Assembly (NCBI GenBank): GCA_022605955.1
Contig: JAKCOZ010000100.1
Coordinates: 124,001 to 188,000 of the forward strand
DNA from: Rallus limicola
Taxonomy: Eukaryota > Chordata > Aves > Gruiformes > Rallidae
Length of the DNA: 64,000 nt
Direction of reading: 5' to 3'
Shown: positions 63,953 through 64,000 of the stretch, in pieces
How the letters are laid out: each line of letters starts with the position of its first letter
Position numbering within the stretch: position 1 is the stretch's first letter
Translations under genes and position numbers: made by a program
Notes under the pieces: model-generated
Databases searched by the model: none
What the model was told of the DNA's origin: nothing
Seen by the model: the letters and a program-made list of their open reading frames with translations, nothing else

Positions 63953-64000
63953 TGAATCACAGAATCACAAGGTTGGAAAGGTCCTTTAAGATCATCAAGT
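63953..64000 (-). mobile_element. CR1 group D-like 3' end, cut by window end
   Basis: 'gaatcacagaatcacaaggt' followed by 'ggtcctttaagatcatcaag'. The element continues beyond the window. Confidence 0.85.

Noticed and set aside
1..64000. Endogenous retrovirus or LTR elements, DNA transposons, tRNA or rRNA genes
   Set aside because: I saw no LTR pairs, primer-binding sites, gag/pol motifs, transposase signatures or tRNA cloverleaf consensus; a computed scan would be needed to exclude old remnants.

Overview
The window looks like non-coding nuclear DNA of a bird. I can support no intact protein-coding gene, rRNA or tRNA. Its dominant content is CR1 (chicken repeat 1) non-LTR retrotransposon debris: about 75 copies or fragments on both strands, roughly 35 kb (about 55%) of the 64 kb by my hand tally. 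They are recognised by the CR1 3' tail built on the octamer ATTCTATG, the conserved lead-in 'GGTTGGAAGGGACC' on the opposite strand, and the C-terminal part of ORF2 (reverse-transcriptase protein) with blocks such as [44 protein letters not shown] and WNRLPRE. Nearly every copy is 5'-truncated inside ORF2. This density of similar-looking, recent CR1 is known in woodpeckers and relatives (Piciformes), so a piciform bird is my best inference; I cannot prove it from one window.

I sort the copies into working groups by 3' end and ORF2 text. Group A has 'accccaaggatca' and 'LAGALGNLV'. Group B has 'acctccagagatcatcagg' and 'DASLCALS'. Group C has 'gagctggaagggacccat'. Group D has 'ggaaaagaccttgaagatc' and a minisatellite inside the ORF2 C-terminus. 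Group E is older, with 'gggacctttaaaggcc'. Group F has 'gggacctctggagatc'. These are my labels, not database names.

Layout: 0-3 kb has a group C copy, a unique stretch rich in homeodomain-like TAAT cores, and an A copy; 3-4.8 kb is unique with a CpG-rich patch. From 4.8 to 34.4 kb there are dense A, B, D and E copies with unique spacers of 0.2-0.9 kb. At 35.2 kb lies a four-unit 125-bp tandem array made from the A-group 3' end. From 36.2 to 54.3 kb dense copies continue, including composites, chimeras and a copy with a 258-bp internal duplication. From 55 kb to the end come a 50-bp near-perfect inverted repeat of CR1 tails, a 1.1 kb unique island, and mosaic copies up to 63 kb.

The most interesting theme is CR1 biology. 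Group A and group B copies carry shared frameshifts in ORF2, which suggests they spread as non-autonomous lineages. Group D keeps an open C-terminal ORF2 frame up to an expanded minisatellite and could be closer to an autonomous partner. Two loci share the same A/B junction, and many copies are joined head-to-tail or mosaic. One weak exon candidate (46575-46660) and several candidate conserved non-coding islands are noted as inference.
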